A stretch of 64,000 nt of DNA, taken from assembly GCF_019649055.1 (NCBI RefSeq), contig NW_026570256.1, forward strand, positions 1,178,001 through 1,242,000, given 5' to 3'. Under the pieces are notes generated by a model. It made no database searches and was not told the origin of the DNA. It was given only the letters and a program-made list of their open reading frames with translations. The translations under genes and the position numbers were made by a program. Shown here piece after piece: positions 35,275 through 47,954 of the stretch (the first letter of the stretch is position 1; each line of letters starts with the position of its first letter). The stretch is from Paramacrobiotus metropolitanus. Its lineage: Eukaryota > Tardigrada > Eutardigrada > Parachela > Macrobiotidae.

Positions 35275-38200
35275 ATGTTTTTCATTGGAGATATACTAGG
35301 GTGCATCCAGTCGCTTGCCATGATGTTGAGCATAGTCATCTCCGGGTTGCCGACTGTAATGAATACCACCAATGAGAAGTTCGAGATTGGTACGAAATCG
35401 CCGGTATCCGTTGGGCATGGCGTGCCCACTGTGACAGCTAAGACAACCAATACCAACGTTTGCGAAAGTGCGATGTGTCGCCGGGCAGGTATGGCTGTCA
35501 GACGTTTCTACGTAATACACGTAACGTTTTTTACTTCATAATTATTATCTCCGTTGATTTTTTTATTGTTTTGACTCGTATGTCTTGGATTTTCTTCCGA
35601 TATTAAGATTGCAGTTCATAATGTGCATACCACCGAAATAATATATCATTGATGCAAATGGTTTAAGAGCGCTTAGTACGAATTACTTGGGCGTTTCAGG
35701 TTTAGTTAACCGGGAAATCTTCCCGATATTGCCATCTTCCGTTGTACAAAATTCTTGTCTTATAAGCAGGACAGGATTTATTATCCTCCCTTGATACAAA
35801 AGTGGATCCTTGCGAAGACTTCTTTGCCTACACATGCAATAACTGGATAAAATCGCATCCTATGCCAGCGGATAAAGCCAGCGTCTCACTTATGCAGGAA
35901 ATGGACGATACGGCTACCGAGCAGCTTCGAGGTAGCATGGTCACTCTGATCAGCCTTCTGAATCCATTTATTGTGCCATTTATTTATTGCCTTCTGAATC
36001 CATTTATTGTGCTTGCAATTACTACCGGCTTTGCAAGATTTAATATTGCACAGGTGTTCTGAACGATACTGCATCGGAAAACATCTTTAGATCCAAAGCT
36101 GTGGTGAAAGATTTCTTTAAGAAGTGCGTTAACGAAGGTGCAGACCATACGACGACAACCTGCCTCTCACACTAGTTTATTGCTAAGCGCGATGTCTGTT
36201 GCAGAAAGTATTAATGATGATGGCGTAAGTTTTGCACTGAAAGCTTTTACCGAAACCATTGGCCAATGGCCAGCGATCAATCCTGCGTGGAAAGATACAA
36301 CGGTGCCCATTGCCGATTATCTGTTTCGGTTGTCGGCATTGTACAATGCGCGTCACCTGGTGCAGTTGTCTGTGGACCATTCCCTCTCTAATTCATCGCA
36401 GATGTTGATATTCCTGGGAGTCGATTCCGGATTTGAAAAGGATATTGTCGATGGGCCAACTCTAGATCTGTACGTGAACGGTACACTGGACATGTTCAGT
36501 GGTGTTGTAGAAACGCTTTTAAAATCCACGAACGCCTCAACAATCCTTAATCGAACCAGTTTGCAAAACGATGCTGCCAGTGTCGTTGAATGGATGACCT
36601 TTCTGGCCAACGTAAGCTTACCGCTGGCATTATTGTATTAGAAAGGACTAACGCTGTGTTTCTGCGCTAACTTTAGATTTCGCTACCGGCAGCTACTGCA
36701 AGAAATCCAAAACAAGCGTACGCTAATATGACCGTAGCCCACTTCCAGTCTCGGTATTTTTCCAAATCCATGCTTGCCAAGAACTTTACCACTCTACTGC
36801 AGAATATGATTTCTAACAGCAACGTCACTTACCCGATAACATCCGATACGGAAATTTATGTAACGAATCCGGACGCATTTATGGCGTTGGATAATCGTCT
36901 TCTAAAACTGGAAAATGATCCGGCAGCCCGACGAGGATTAATGAACTTTCTCGGCTGGCGATTGTTGGATATGTACAGCTATACACTACCATTTTTCATC
37001 CGAAAGTTTTTCGAAGAATACAGCCGCAAGATCACTGGTATGGATGAACAGCAACCGCGCTGGAAAGACTGCATCGGTTACGTTTCGGTTTTGTTTCCGG
37101 TACCGACCGGTGCTCTGTATGTCGATAAAGCGGTTTCTAAAGAAGCACGGACATCCCTCCAGAAAATGGTAAAAGATTTGAAAGCGGCAATGCGAGAGAT
37201 AATCGGCAGCACCACCTGGATGGGCAGCAAAACCAAGGAGCACGCTATCGCTAAACTAGATAATATTGCCGAGTTTGAACTGTATTCCGATTCGTTCTCG
37301 GATCCAGCAAAACTCGATCGCGATTACGGCCAGGTCGGTGCTCGATCACAGTATGAAAAGTTGTTTTAACAATTTTTCACTTACTATGTAAGATAGATGA
37401 TGCCCATCCGACCCCATCGAAGGAATCAGTTTGAATGCCAAGTGCTAAACAAAGTTTTTCAGGCTCAGTCCAATGCGTCGTTATTCGAACTTGCCCGGTT
37501 TGGAAAGAATTTGAATTACCTCACGGTAGTTCGTCGATTAGATCGTGTTCCAACAAGATTAGAACTGATGGAAACCGCGATGGCTACATCCGAAGTGAAT
37601 GCGTTTTACGAGAACAGTATTAACGGTATAGGTAAGCAATCCGGAGCTGAGGTGGAATGAGGGGCGCCCATTGTGGGTTTCGGACAATGTATGCTAAATA
37701 ATCTAATGCTTCGTTTATAGGCATAGTACGTAAGTGACTGAAATAGCTTCTTTCTTCTGAAACAATAATGTCGATGGAAGCACACCGAATGTGTTTTCGC
37801 ACACTGCTTAGCGATTTCACTTACAATTTTGCAAATTGAATCGACTGACTGAGTTCTGTTTTTTTTGTCATACATTGTACGCGAACATGTAATTTATTGT
37901 ATAAACTGTATAGAGGTGCTATTTTACAGCGATATTAGCGGGAATCTCGCAGTATCCATATTTCGATGCCGAGCTACCAGAGTATATCAACTATGCCGGG
38001 ATGGGTGCTGTTGTGGGACACGAGCTAACGCATGGATTTGACGATACGGGTATGTTCTTTTACTGTATTTCTCTCTTATATATAATTACCAAAAATAATG
38101 TCATTCACAGCAGATGACGACCACACTATGTTATTTTTTTGAAGGTGCAATGTTTGACAAAGACGGCAATCTTCGAGACTGGTGGACCGCGGCAGATAAA

Positions 38201-38736
38201 GCTGAGTACGATCGTAAAGCGACGGGTGTTGTCCAGCAGTACAATGCGTACGAAAGCTTTGGCCTGCACGTCAATGGAAATCTGACACAGGGCGAAAATA
38301 TTGCCGATGGTGGTGGTTTCAAAGCAGCACTTCTGGTAAGAAACAGCATATTTTGTATAACAAATTTTCCACTTAATACAACCGTATCCGAATCTAATAC
38401 TAGGCATACCGAAAACTGGAGCGCGATGGTGTTGCGATGAAAGCCCTTCCCGGATTTGAGAATGTCCCATTTGAGAAAATGTTTTACTTGGCGCACGCAT
38501 ACGTAAGAGATTTTTGGATACGAAAAGAAACACCTAAGGTGTGCAGCTGCACTGTTATTTTTCAGAGCTGGTGTGAACAGTATCGTCCAGAAATGCAGAA
38601 GATGTTGATTCTAACGGATCCGCACAGTCCGGGAAAATACCGTGTAAACGGCATATTGAATAATACGCCGGACTTTGCTCGCATCTTTAACTGTACGAAT
38701 AATGGTGAACGGTCACAGGCTGATGGAGTTTGGTAA
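35275..38736 (+). CDS. Neprilysin-like M13 zinc metallopeptidase, copy C
   Basis: Ten exons: 35275-35488, 35770-35931, 36054-36137, 36205-36611, 36677-37333, 37463-37631, 37930-38049, 38145-38335, 38404-38502 and 38566-38736; 757 residues. It is a membrane ectopeptidase cutting short peptides such as neuropeptides. A hydrophobic stretch ([13 protein letters not shown]) near the N-terminus acts as signal anchor. The M13 N-domain starts VCESAMC, then [16 protein letters not shown]. Zinc and catalysis: HELTH at 595-599, Glu 655 in GENIAD, His 721 in [12 protein letters not shown], and substrate-binding NAFY at 554-557. The usual C-terminal CxxW is reduced to GVW, so one conserved Cys is missing. 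Intron phases match copy D exactly. A short direct repeat (CCTTCTGAATCCATTTATTG) lies in intron 2. It converges on the SAP gene. Confidence 0.9.
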
Positions 38737-39189
38737 CCAAGTTCTGGTTAGCCGGTGCAGTGCGCGCGCATCGCAGTCGGACACAAAAATACGACATAGA
38801 TCTGACGGTTCGGGTTGCCTGAATACTCTGTATAGACTTGAACATAACTAGAGAACGTTTGCGAGAGCGTGCTATGACAAATTTTGTACACCTCGGGAGT
38901 ACGTAATTAATTTTAGTAATGTACAGAGTACGTACAACAGCGGAATTCACAGTAATACCTTGCAAAACAAAATTGCTCTCACATATGCATCGCTTAGTGC
39001 ATGATCATACAACGCTAACGAGTATGCCACACCGCAACAAAATTTTGCTTAACAACCTTTAATAGTATGTATAACACGTACAATCGTAGCCAACAAAAGA
39101 AGTTACCAGTTGCCATGAGAAGTAAAGCAGTGCGTCAAAAACAGTTACTATGTCAGACACGATTTCCGGTACGCTGTCTTACGGCTCTT
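38737..39189. other. Convergent 3' spacer
   Basis: About 450 bases between the ends of the neprilysin and the SAP-domain gene. No gene seen. Confidence 0.5.
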
Positions 39190-40557
39190 CTACCGGTATG
39201 CCGGTCCTCGATAAACCGAATTTCGAGCGCGGCAGAACCGTCCTTGATGCTGTCCAGCGCAAAACTGGCACTTGTGCGAAAATATGCAGTTATCGGGTGC
39301 GTTACATCTGCCATCGTTCCACCGATGACAAGCGGCATGAGGACCGCGGATTGGCTGATTGTTTGTCATTTGGGAGCGACGAGATGATCCGGCATATGGA
39401 TGGGCCGCGCGCGAAAAGTGTCCGCTGTCTACGAAAATATTAGCTGAATTAAGCAGTTTTCTATTAAAATGCAATATAGATTTCTTCGACATATGGTGCG
39501 AAAAAAGTTGTCGCTCTGACGAAATGTCTTTGTGACCACTAGACTTTGCGACGGCACCTCCCGACCGAACTCCGGTTGCCTGAATATCTTGTGGCAATTA
39601 ACCTGCAATGGGCCTTAGTTTGTGACCAACTGTCTCGCAATAAGCGGTTCGCGACAATTTTTTGCGGTGCCAAGGAGATAAATTCATACATAAACGATAA
39701 AGGTCGCGAGGCCCACTTTCTTACAGTCGTTATCTGCTGTGCAAGGCACGCGAACACTATCCGGTGCGGCGATTTTAAATAACGCAAAAGTGTAGACAAC
39801 TAGTTTACTTGAAGAACGGAAGTCTAAAGGATTTGTTTGATTCGCACTTACCGGAACTTCGAAAGGTATTACGAACCGGTGATGAACAGGCAGGTGGTGG
39901 ACGGGATGACGGTGTACGGTAAGATGGGGGACAGGCTGGCGGTGGAGAGGCCGGTGTTGGAAATGGTTTCGTGTGAGATGTTGGAAAGACTGCTACTGGA
40001 GGTGCAGGTGCTGGGCGGGCCGGTGTTGCATGAGGTGCTGGACGGGCCGATGGTGGCTGGACATTATTACGCGCCGCAGGTTCGCTGGACGTTTGCGCAT
40101 TCTGCTCCTCCTTTACGCTTCTGGAAGTCTCTTTCGGACACAAGAGTTTGGTCAGCTTTAACTGATCGCAGAGAGGGCTAATGGCTTTAAGAATCAGATC
40201 CGGTTTCTTTCGGAGTAGATGCAAGTCATCGGCACTGTTGAATCCGTTGGCCTTGAGCTGCGCGACTCCTGTTGCGGAGAGACCAATTGTCGCCGCGACA
40301 TTTTCGATCGTTCTACTCGCAGGCTTAGGCGCAGCGCGCAACGGCTGCTGGACGCTTTTCTGCGCAAGCAGCCCAGAGAGTCGGCCCGCCGCGGGCGGCG
40401 CTGGTGTAGAAGCGTTGCTATCGGGTGATTTCAGAGCGTTGTACAAACGGTCCACTAAATCCTCCTTGTTTCCGGCGGTACTCTTCCCAAGACGCTTTAA
40501 ATGGTCTTTCAACTGATAGTTGGTCTTTTTAAGCAAGTTATTGCGCGATTCCATCAT
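39190..40557 (-). CDS. SAP-domain protein with C-terminal Cys/His knuckle, copy 1
   Basis: Exons 40557-39852 and 39428-39190, phase 1 (G|GTAAGTGCG to TTTCGTAG|AC), 314 residues. N-terminal SAP motif, residues about 11-45 (YQLKDHLKRLGKSTAGNKED), known to bind A/T-rich DNA or RNA. A Pro/Ala linker follows, then a helical block GVAQLKANGFNSADDLHLLR that looks SAM- or HhH-like, then a Pro-rich tail. Exon 2 carries CHRWNDGRC, NC, FSHKCQFC, GQHQGRFC, that is a C-x2-WN-x3-C-x5-C-x4-H-x-C-x2-C-x3-H-x4-C pattern. I associate this knuckle with Gag-like proteins of some retroelements, from memory and not checked. No transposase or reverse transcriptase is adjacent and a spliced copy persists beside a duplicated neprilysin, so a domesticated nuclear protein is possible. 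Confidence 0.7.
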
Positions 40558-43407
40558 AAATTAATCACCGCTAAGCTATACTGTGGATAAATAAGGACTA
40601 CCGCCTTTGGGCCTACAGGCAGTTATCGAGAATGAGCCAATGGTCACTCTGTGACTGAGCATTAACAGAGTCAATAATTATTACAGGCATAATCGGTCCG
40701 GTATGGGCAAATAAACAGTCAACTAAAAGAAAGTCAACTAAACGGCATATTCTGTTTAACGAATGTTTAAATACTGGAACAACAAATCATCAAGGATGTA
40801 TCGTTAACGTGCATGATGCAATGCTGGTAATGATACGAGCTATTACCTTTATTCAATTTGCCAGGTCAGGTTTGAAGGCCATTGTTCGTATCTCCGGGAT
40901 TCCGTAACAAACGGATTTTAATTAAAAAGCTTCTGGTGTTTTACTAATCGAAGCCACGTATCCTGTGTATGATGTATATTGTATACATCATGCTGATTAC
41001 ATGTTTAAGCCACGTTGTTTGAGGCCAATTGAAGGGCATTTGGTACTGGCACTGCAATGCAGCCGGGGGCAAATTCCGACTGACCATAGACGCAGGGCAT
41101 TGGGCACCAAATCTATTGCTGTTCTTTTTATTAATATATTCTTTGGGCGATTCGGTCGCCGTTGTATTATGCTAGATCCATACTTCAGTTGTAATTCGGA
41201 AAACAATAGAAATCTTGCAACAATCGTAGAAAAGTATGTGCGCGATTAATTTTGTTGCAGCAGTTTTGTTGTAATGAATTATGTAGTATGGACGCGAAAG
41301 TTGCAGAAAAAAGTTGCACGACGAAAAATTTGTTGTAGATTGATGTTGTAGGAGGGAGGGGCTTTTCTTCCTTTCTACTTTCTTCTGAGTTTTGTCAGAA
41401 TTACCATAGGTATGTGTATAGGTGTGCAGCTCTACATGCATACTTATTTAAAACAATAATACTCATTAATTACTTGTTATCATTATGATGTCACCTATGA
41501 ACTGATTACCATAACCAGAAACTGCATTGTAGTGCACAATACTTCAAAGTTCAAACTGTTTAGTAACATCAATTACATGTTTCTTACTCTGTATTATATA
41601 ACTGTACCGACAAATTTTTAGAAAACTCGATATCCTGCGACCAATAGCAACTTCATAAGTCTTGGTATATATTGGACTGGTTTTTTGGGTATAATAGCGC
41701 ATTGATTGGTATGCTGTACTTCTGTACATTTTCGTGTGATATTACAACGGAGGCCCAAACTAAGTTTCCTATTTTGCCCTCGCCGCCATTTGAAGCAATA
41801 AACATGTGATATATTTTTGTTGTATAAGTAATTATGTAAACTAACCAGGGAAATAAGAATCAAAAGATTCAATGAAAAACTGAGAAAAGAAAAATAAAAA
41901 ATCTAAGAAAAATATTAAAAACTGTCTAGGTAAAACACGTGGCAAAGTGCGTAAAACCTTTGACAGTTTTCTCGGCAGTTCTTCTCCATTTGATTGTAAT
42001 TAGGTAGAGTTATATTTTTACTTGGTTCGTTAATGAGGGACGTTTCTAAAGATATGGTTCATTAGAGCCAAAGGCGTTTATGCCGGGAGATACATAGAGA
42101 AACTAACTTTGGAGGACCTTTGTAATAAATAAAAATGTTGCTTCCGCTTGTTAATAAATGTAAAAAGAGGGATTATCTCCGCCAATCGTATCTCTGCTGG
42201 GTTGGCTTAAATTTTTGTTGCGGTTGAGTATGGCCGGGAAGTGTTGCACAAAGTAATAACTGACAACATTGCTACAACATCCTGGAAACTACGACTACGA
42301 ATGTTGCAGTCGTAGTTCCCATTTTAAGACTACGATTTGTTGTACAACTTTTTCTTACAACTGAAGTAATGGACCTAGCATTAGTCTAAAACTGCTCCTT
42401 TGTCCAGAAGAGTGATCTAACTACGATGGAACACCCTTTAATACTGATTATATTACCATGATTATTATTACCATAATAATTATATTACCGTTCGTAAATG
42501 AATTTATGTAGCATTGGTTAATTATTTACGATTATACAGTATATGCAACTCGAGAATATAACAATGCATTATCATTAAAAACAGCAAGCATTATTATGCA
42601 TCATTATGAAAATTAAAACTATGCGTTCCTATAATACCTACTCAGATACTCTTAACAAGAACTGTAACCAGTACCATCAACGCCTGTGCATAGTCACTTC
42701 GTTTAATCAACTTCCAGGCGCTTTTCTACTGTGTTGCTTAATAAATCACACATGAATAATACATGAATAAAAGATACGAGCTTATAGTTTTCTACATAGC
42801 AATTATCGAAGAAAAGAAAGGCTGCTACAAAACCAGAATTTTAGGGACACGCAGTTATAGATTGTTTGTTTTTCTGTGGCCTGTGGCTGTTGTCTTAGGT
42901 TACCAGTAATTCCTGTTGGACCAACCCTGATGCTCTTGCAGATCAGCGCATAACGGTGGACGTTGCTGACGGTTAGAAAGAAGAAAACAGGATTAGTGAA
43001 ACATCAAAGCATTACTCCCAACGCAGATCAAACATCATGATGCGTCTAGTCTTCTCATTGAACGGTAGCTGATTTCTGGTACGTGCAACGTGCGAGGATA
43101 AAGCGATAGTAACTGGGGACCAGCAGCCGATGCTGGGTCAGGAGAAAATGTCGTCGCATGATATTAAACGCAAAGCTAGAATGTTCGGGCTTTTGCACTA
43201 ACGCCGCATTTTCCTCTTGAAAGCCGGTTGTTTGCACAGACGACATGGTCGCATGGTGGTGTCGAGAAAGTTCTTGCAAACGTCAGCAATAGTTCCAAAG
43301 CTGTACTTTTCCCACGATAATGGCCCTGAAATAGAAATTAACCGGTTACCGGTCATTGCTTAACAAACAGTATCTTTGTTCACATCCAATAGAGGCACGT
43401 GTTCGCC
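40558..43407. other. 2.8-kb gene-free stretch
   Basis: A/T-rich. A small palindromic cluster (CTACGACTACGAATGTTGCAGTCGTAG region) lies near 42290-42345. No gene recognised. Confidence 0.5.
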
Positions 43408-43512
43408 ATGGAATCGTTTGCAAAAAAAGCACAAACTTTACAGAAAAAAGTCAGGCATCTGCAGAATCTTCTGCAAGAAAGCGAACAGTTCAAACAAACA
43501 GCGGCCCGAGCA
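43408..43512 (+). other. Possible 5' coding exon of neprilysin D
   Basis: ATG 43408 starts MESFAKKAQTLQKKVRHLQN and runs to ARA, then G|GTTGGG. A phase-1 join to an acceptor CACGCCAG just before 43601 would continue in frame (VEIRLKKELSV) into the copy D frame and give a longer, basic, possibly helical cytoplasmic tail. The aligned part of copy C lacks the ATG, which counts against it. Confidence 0.35.
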
Positions 43513-43648
43513 GGTTGGGTTAACACACTGTTCACGGTTTAAGTCGTGTGATAAAACCTGTAATGAGTAGGACTTATCACCGGCATTGATTAACACGCCA
43601 GTTGAAATCCGTTTAAAAAAAGAGTTATCGGTCCGCAGTCCGATAAAA

Positions 43649-46600
43649 ATGCTTTCCGTTGGGGAAATATTGGATCACATCCAATCGCTTGCGATGATGG
43701 TGAGCGTTGTAATCTCCGGATGGCAGACCGGAAAAAATGCCACCGGTCAAAATGTCCATAACAATATTAAATCGCCGGAATCCATCGGGCACAGCGCGCA
43801 CAATGGTACAACAAAGGCAACAAAAAGCGCCGTTTGTGAAAGTCCAACTTGTCTTCGCGCAGGTATGCCTGCATATATTTCTTGTTTGTTTTTATTACTT
43901 ATTACTGTCGCTAAACCATTTCTCTAGTGACGAACAAGTGCACAGTAAACGTCAACCTTATAAACTCTACTCACGTATCTCATGTATCGTGTATTACTCA
44001 TGTATCATTACTTTACTCATGTACCTTCAAATACATGAGTTTTTCTTCTTCTTGGGATTCTTCTCATGTACAATATTTTCAAATTCAAAAAGTCAAGGTA
44101 CTGGAAGATTTTCTAGAATTTTACAGCTTGCTTTTTACATTAACACAATCAGTCCTCGACATGCAGGACAAGAACTACTGTCGTCCATTGACCCAAACGT
44201 AGATCCATGCGAGGATTTATTTGCCTACACATGCAATAACTGGATAAAATCGCATCCTGTGCCATCGGATAAACAGAGCGTTTCGATCCTGTCGGAAATG
44301 GGAGATATCGTTAACGAGCAGCTGCTCGGTAGGTTTGCGAATCCCTTTTTTAACAATACTCTACCCGATACTGCAAAATGATAACAACTATTGCGATGTT
44401 AAGGTGTGCTGTACGCTACTGCTTCCGAGAAGATATTCAAATCAAAAGCAATGGTGAAAGATTTCTTCAAAAAGTGCGTTAACGAAGGTATAGTTCGGAT
44501 TTTTCAAGATGATATAGAAATAATAATAATTGTGTGCGTTGGATAACGTAATCAGTTCCTCGTGTAGCACATGTTATGCTACTATCGTTTGCTGCAGACG
44601 GCATTAATGCTGATGGGATGACCTTTGTACAAAACGCTCTCACTGAAACCATAGGCCAGTGGCCGCCAATAACTCCTGCATGGAACGACAAATCTCCACA
44701 AATTACCAGTTATCTTTATCGCCTGTCAAAGTTATACAACGCGCGCTCATTGATTCAGTTGAACGTTGACAAATCTCTACACAATTCATCGCAAATGGTG
44801 CTTTATCTCGGAATTGATTCCGGTTTTGAGAAAGAAATTGTTAATGGGCTAATGTTGGATGTGTCGGTTAACGGTACCCTGGATATGGTCAGCAATGTTA
44901 TCAGCTCGCTACTACATTCCAAGAACCTTACGGGAGTAATCGATGAAAGAAGTATCTTGAACGATGCGACCAGTATCGTTGAGTGGGAGATCTTTCTCGC
45001 CAACGTAATGATACCATCCTAACATGAGTAAACGGACGATAACTCAATTTCTAGAGTTTGTGTTGTTTTAGATTTCATTACCTGCAGTTGTTGCAAGAAA
45101 GCTTAACAAAGCGTTCATAAATATGACATTTGCCGAGCTGCAATCAAGATACTTCTCGAAATCCTCCGTTGCAAAGAACTTCAGGGATCTTCTTGAAAAT
45201 ATGATTTCCAGTGGGAATTTCACGTATCAGATCACGCCGGATATGGATATTTATGTAACGAATCCGGCCGCGTTTCAAGCATTAGATAACCGTCTTCTTC
45301 AGCTGGAAAGCGATCCACGAGGTCAGCGGGGATTAATCACATTCTTGGGTTGGAGGCTGTTAGACCTGTATAGCAGCACACTGCCTTTTTCCGTGAGGAG
45401 GTTTTTCGAAGAGTACAGTCGCCTAATTACCGGGATGGAGGAGCAGGAGCCGCGCTGGAAGGACTGTATCTCTTATGCTTCGGAATTGTTTCCGCTACCG
45501 GTTGGTGCTCTGTATACTGATGCAGCGGTGCCCAAAGAGGCGCGGGCGTCACTCCAGAAAATGATAAAGGATTTGAAAGCGGCGATGCGGGAAATGATCG
45601 ACGGCACCAGCTGGATGAGTCGTGCAACCAAGGAGGAGGCGCTTGCTAAGCTGGACAATATGGCGGAGTTCGTACTGTACCCAGATTGGTTTGTCGATCC
45701 AGCAAAACTCGATCACGATTACTCCGAGGTTTGTAATTCTGTCAAATCAAGTAGTATTATATTAATCCACCATAACAAAATGCAAAGGCCTATTAACAAA
45801 TTAAGGAAGTAAATTCTGAAGAATGGAAGCAAACACGATTCAACAAGGAACGTTTCAGATCAAGTCAAATGCATCCTTGTTTGAGCTTTCGCGGTTTGGA
45901 ATGAATTTACAATATCAGAAGGAAATCCGCAGGTTAGAAGACCCTCCAACGCGGTTAGAAATGTTGGAATCGTTGATGGTGACATCTGACGTGAATGCCT
46001 TCTACGAGCCCAATATAAACGGAATAGGTGGGTATGAAAATGCAGAACCTCTGCCAAGAGTTTGCTAATCGTGTCACTGAGTTTGTCACTGCAATAAAAA
46101 TATACGCTTTAGGAATACTGGCTGGAATTTCGCAGTATCCGTACTTCGATGCCGAGCTACCCGAGTATTTCAACTATGCCGGAATGGGCACAACAGTTGG
46201 ACACGAATTCACGCATGGGTTTGACGATGCCGGTAATGTTGGAATAGCTCATGCATTTCTAGATTTTGTTTTTATTTGCAAGTATAATTATTATGTAATT
46301 GTAAAGGTTCAATGTTTGACAAAGACGGCAACCTGCGGGACTGGTGGACGCCGGCTGACAAAGCTAAATACGATCAAAAGGCCAGCGAAGTCATTCAACA
46401 GTACGATATGTACGAAAGCTACACTACCGGGATACACGTTAACGGGAATCTAACACAGGGCGAGAATATTGCAGACGGCGGCGGCTTCAAAGCAGCTTTC
46501 TTGGCAAGATATCCACTAAATGTTGCACGATGAGATTTCTGACAATAACATCAACATGTTTGTCAAATTCGAACGTAGGCGTATCGGAAGCTGGAGCGCG

Positions 46601-46900
46601 ACGGCGTCACCATGCAAGCGCTTCCGGGTTTCGAGGGTGTGCCCTTTGACAAGATGTTCTACCTGGCGTACGCATATGTAAGACGGATTGTTAAAAGAGC
46701 ACATATTTGTCTGTCTGTGTGCTGAGACTGTTCTTCAGGGTTATTGTGAGCAGTACCGTCCAGAATTATCGCTTTTGACGGATCCACATAGCCCGGGAAA
46801 ATACCGGGTGAATGGTATTGTGGTGAATACTCCGGACTTTGCACGCATTTTCAATTGTCCTAAAGATAGCCAACAGTCTCACCAAAGCGGAGTTTGGTGA
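43649..46900 (+). CDS. Neprilysin-like M13 zinc metallopeptidase, copy D
   Basis: Ten exons: 43649-43862, 44167-44328, 44404-44487, 44598-45004, 45072-45728, 45859-46027, 46113-46232, 46307-46503, 46579-46677 and 46739-46900; 756 residues. Same role as copy C: an ectopeptidase with signal anchor ([13 protein letters not shown]), [25 protein letters not shown] (zinc HExxH), [20 protein letters not shown] and [12 protein letters not shown]. Eight of ten exons have the same length as in copy C; exon 8 is two codons longer (YTTG) and exon 10 three shorter. Intron 8 starts GCAAGA, a GC-AG intron, where copy C has GTAAGA. It ends SGVW without the usual Cys. The frame is open upstream to a TTG at 43586, but ATG 43649 aligns with the copy C start. 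An extra 5' exon is possible. Confidence 0.9.
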
Positions 46901-47954
46901 CCAGGAACTGAATTCTTACCGTACCGGCTAGCAAAACGATATGCGTGTCCGCTCGGTGTTTCGCTAGGAGGTTGTCCTTGTTAAAGCCGGACTACTTTTT
47001 ATTGTGGTATCATTTGCGAATAAGAGGTCCTGCTGGTGCAGTGAGATGGCATAGTAGTATTTAATAAGACATAGCGCGGCAGCCGTTGTTGCCACCGTGT
47101 TGTTGTGTGTGTTAGAGCTGAGCGGGTGTCAGGTCGCCCTTCAAGGTTTTTATTGTATTACATAAAAAGAGTTATTTTTGTATGCAATACACAAAGCTCC
47201 GTGAGTAGGGCATAATAGTCTGGGCATTGCAATTACGTTATCACATGTTTTATTGGCATTTCCGCATGCAAATCTTTTTCTCTCGAAACTCCTTTTTCGT
47301 GCTTTATTGAGATTAACTAAAGAGACTTGTTTGATGTGCCGTTGCACAAAGTTTTCGAACACCTAATAGTTCCTTTATTATCGATCACCGTCATAATAAC
47401 ACCAGGAAATGTTTTCGGGAAGCCAGAAGCCCCGTTCATATATACGCGAAAACACGCCATCAAATGATTTAGAAAATCATGGGAATTTCTTGTGTGGCAT
47501 GAGGGTGTGTAGTTGAATTTTCAAGGATTCATCCACGAATCTCATTGATCTCTTTCCTCAGATCATGCGAAAACAGAAATTATCCGCATTAAGCAACATG
47601 ACTGTTTAATCGTCAATGAAACGCGCGCGACTAAATTAGTTGATCATGAATTGGGTAGAAGCTTATGCAGCAACGTAACAGCGAAAACAGCTGGTAGAAC
47701 GGTAAAACGCACCGTAGTACGCCGCAATACCATAGTGCTATCATAATATTACTATCGTCTAGCACTGCTTATTTTATTTACAGCGTAAAAGTTAATCGGT
47801 GCATCAAATTAGAGTCATCATCCAACTGTAACTATTCCCGCAGTTTACCAAATAAAAGACTTTCATGACTAAGAAACAAGAGCATGCACCAAAAACAATA
47901 ATATCCGCCGTGATCTGCTTTTGGCTGTCCATTAGCGGGACTTTTACCGCTGTG
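46901..47954. other. Spacer after neprilysin D
   Basis: About 1 kb before the convergent SAP gene. No gene or repeat recognised. Confidence 0.5.
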
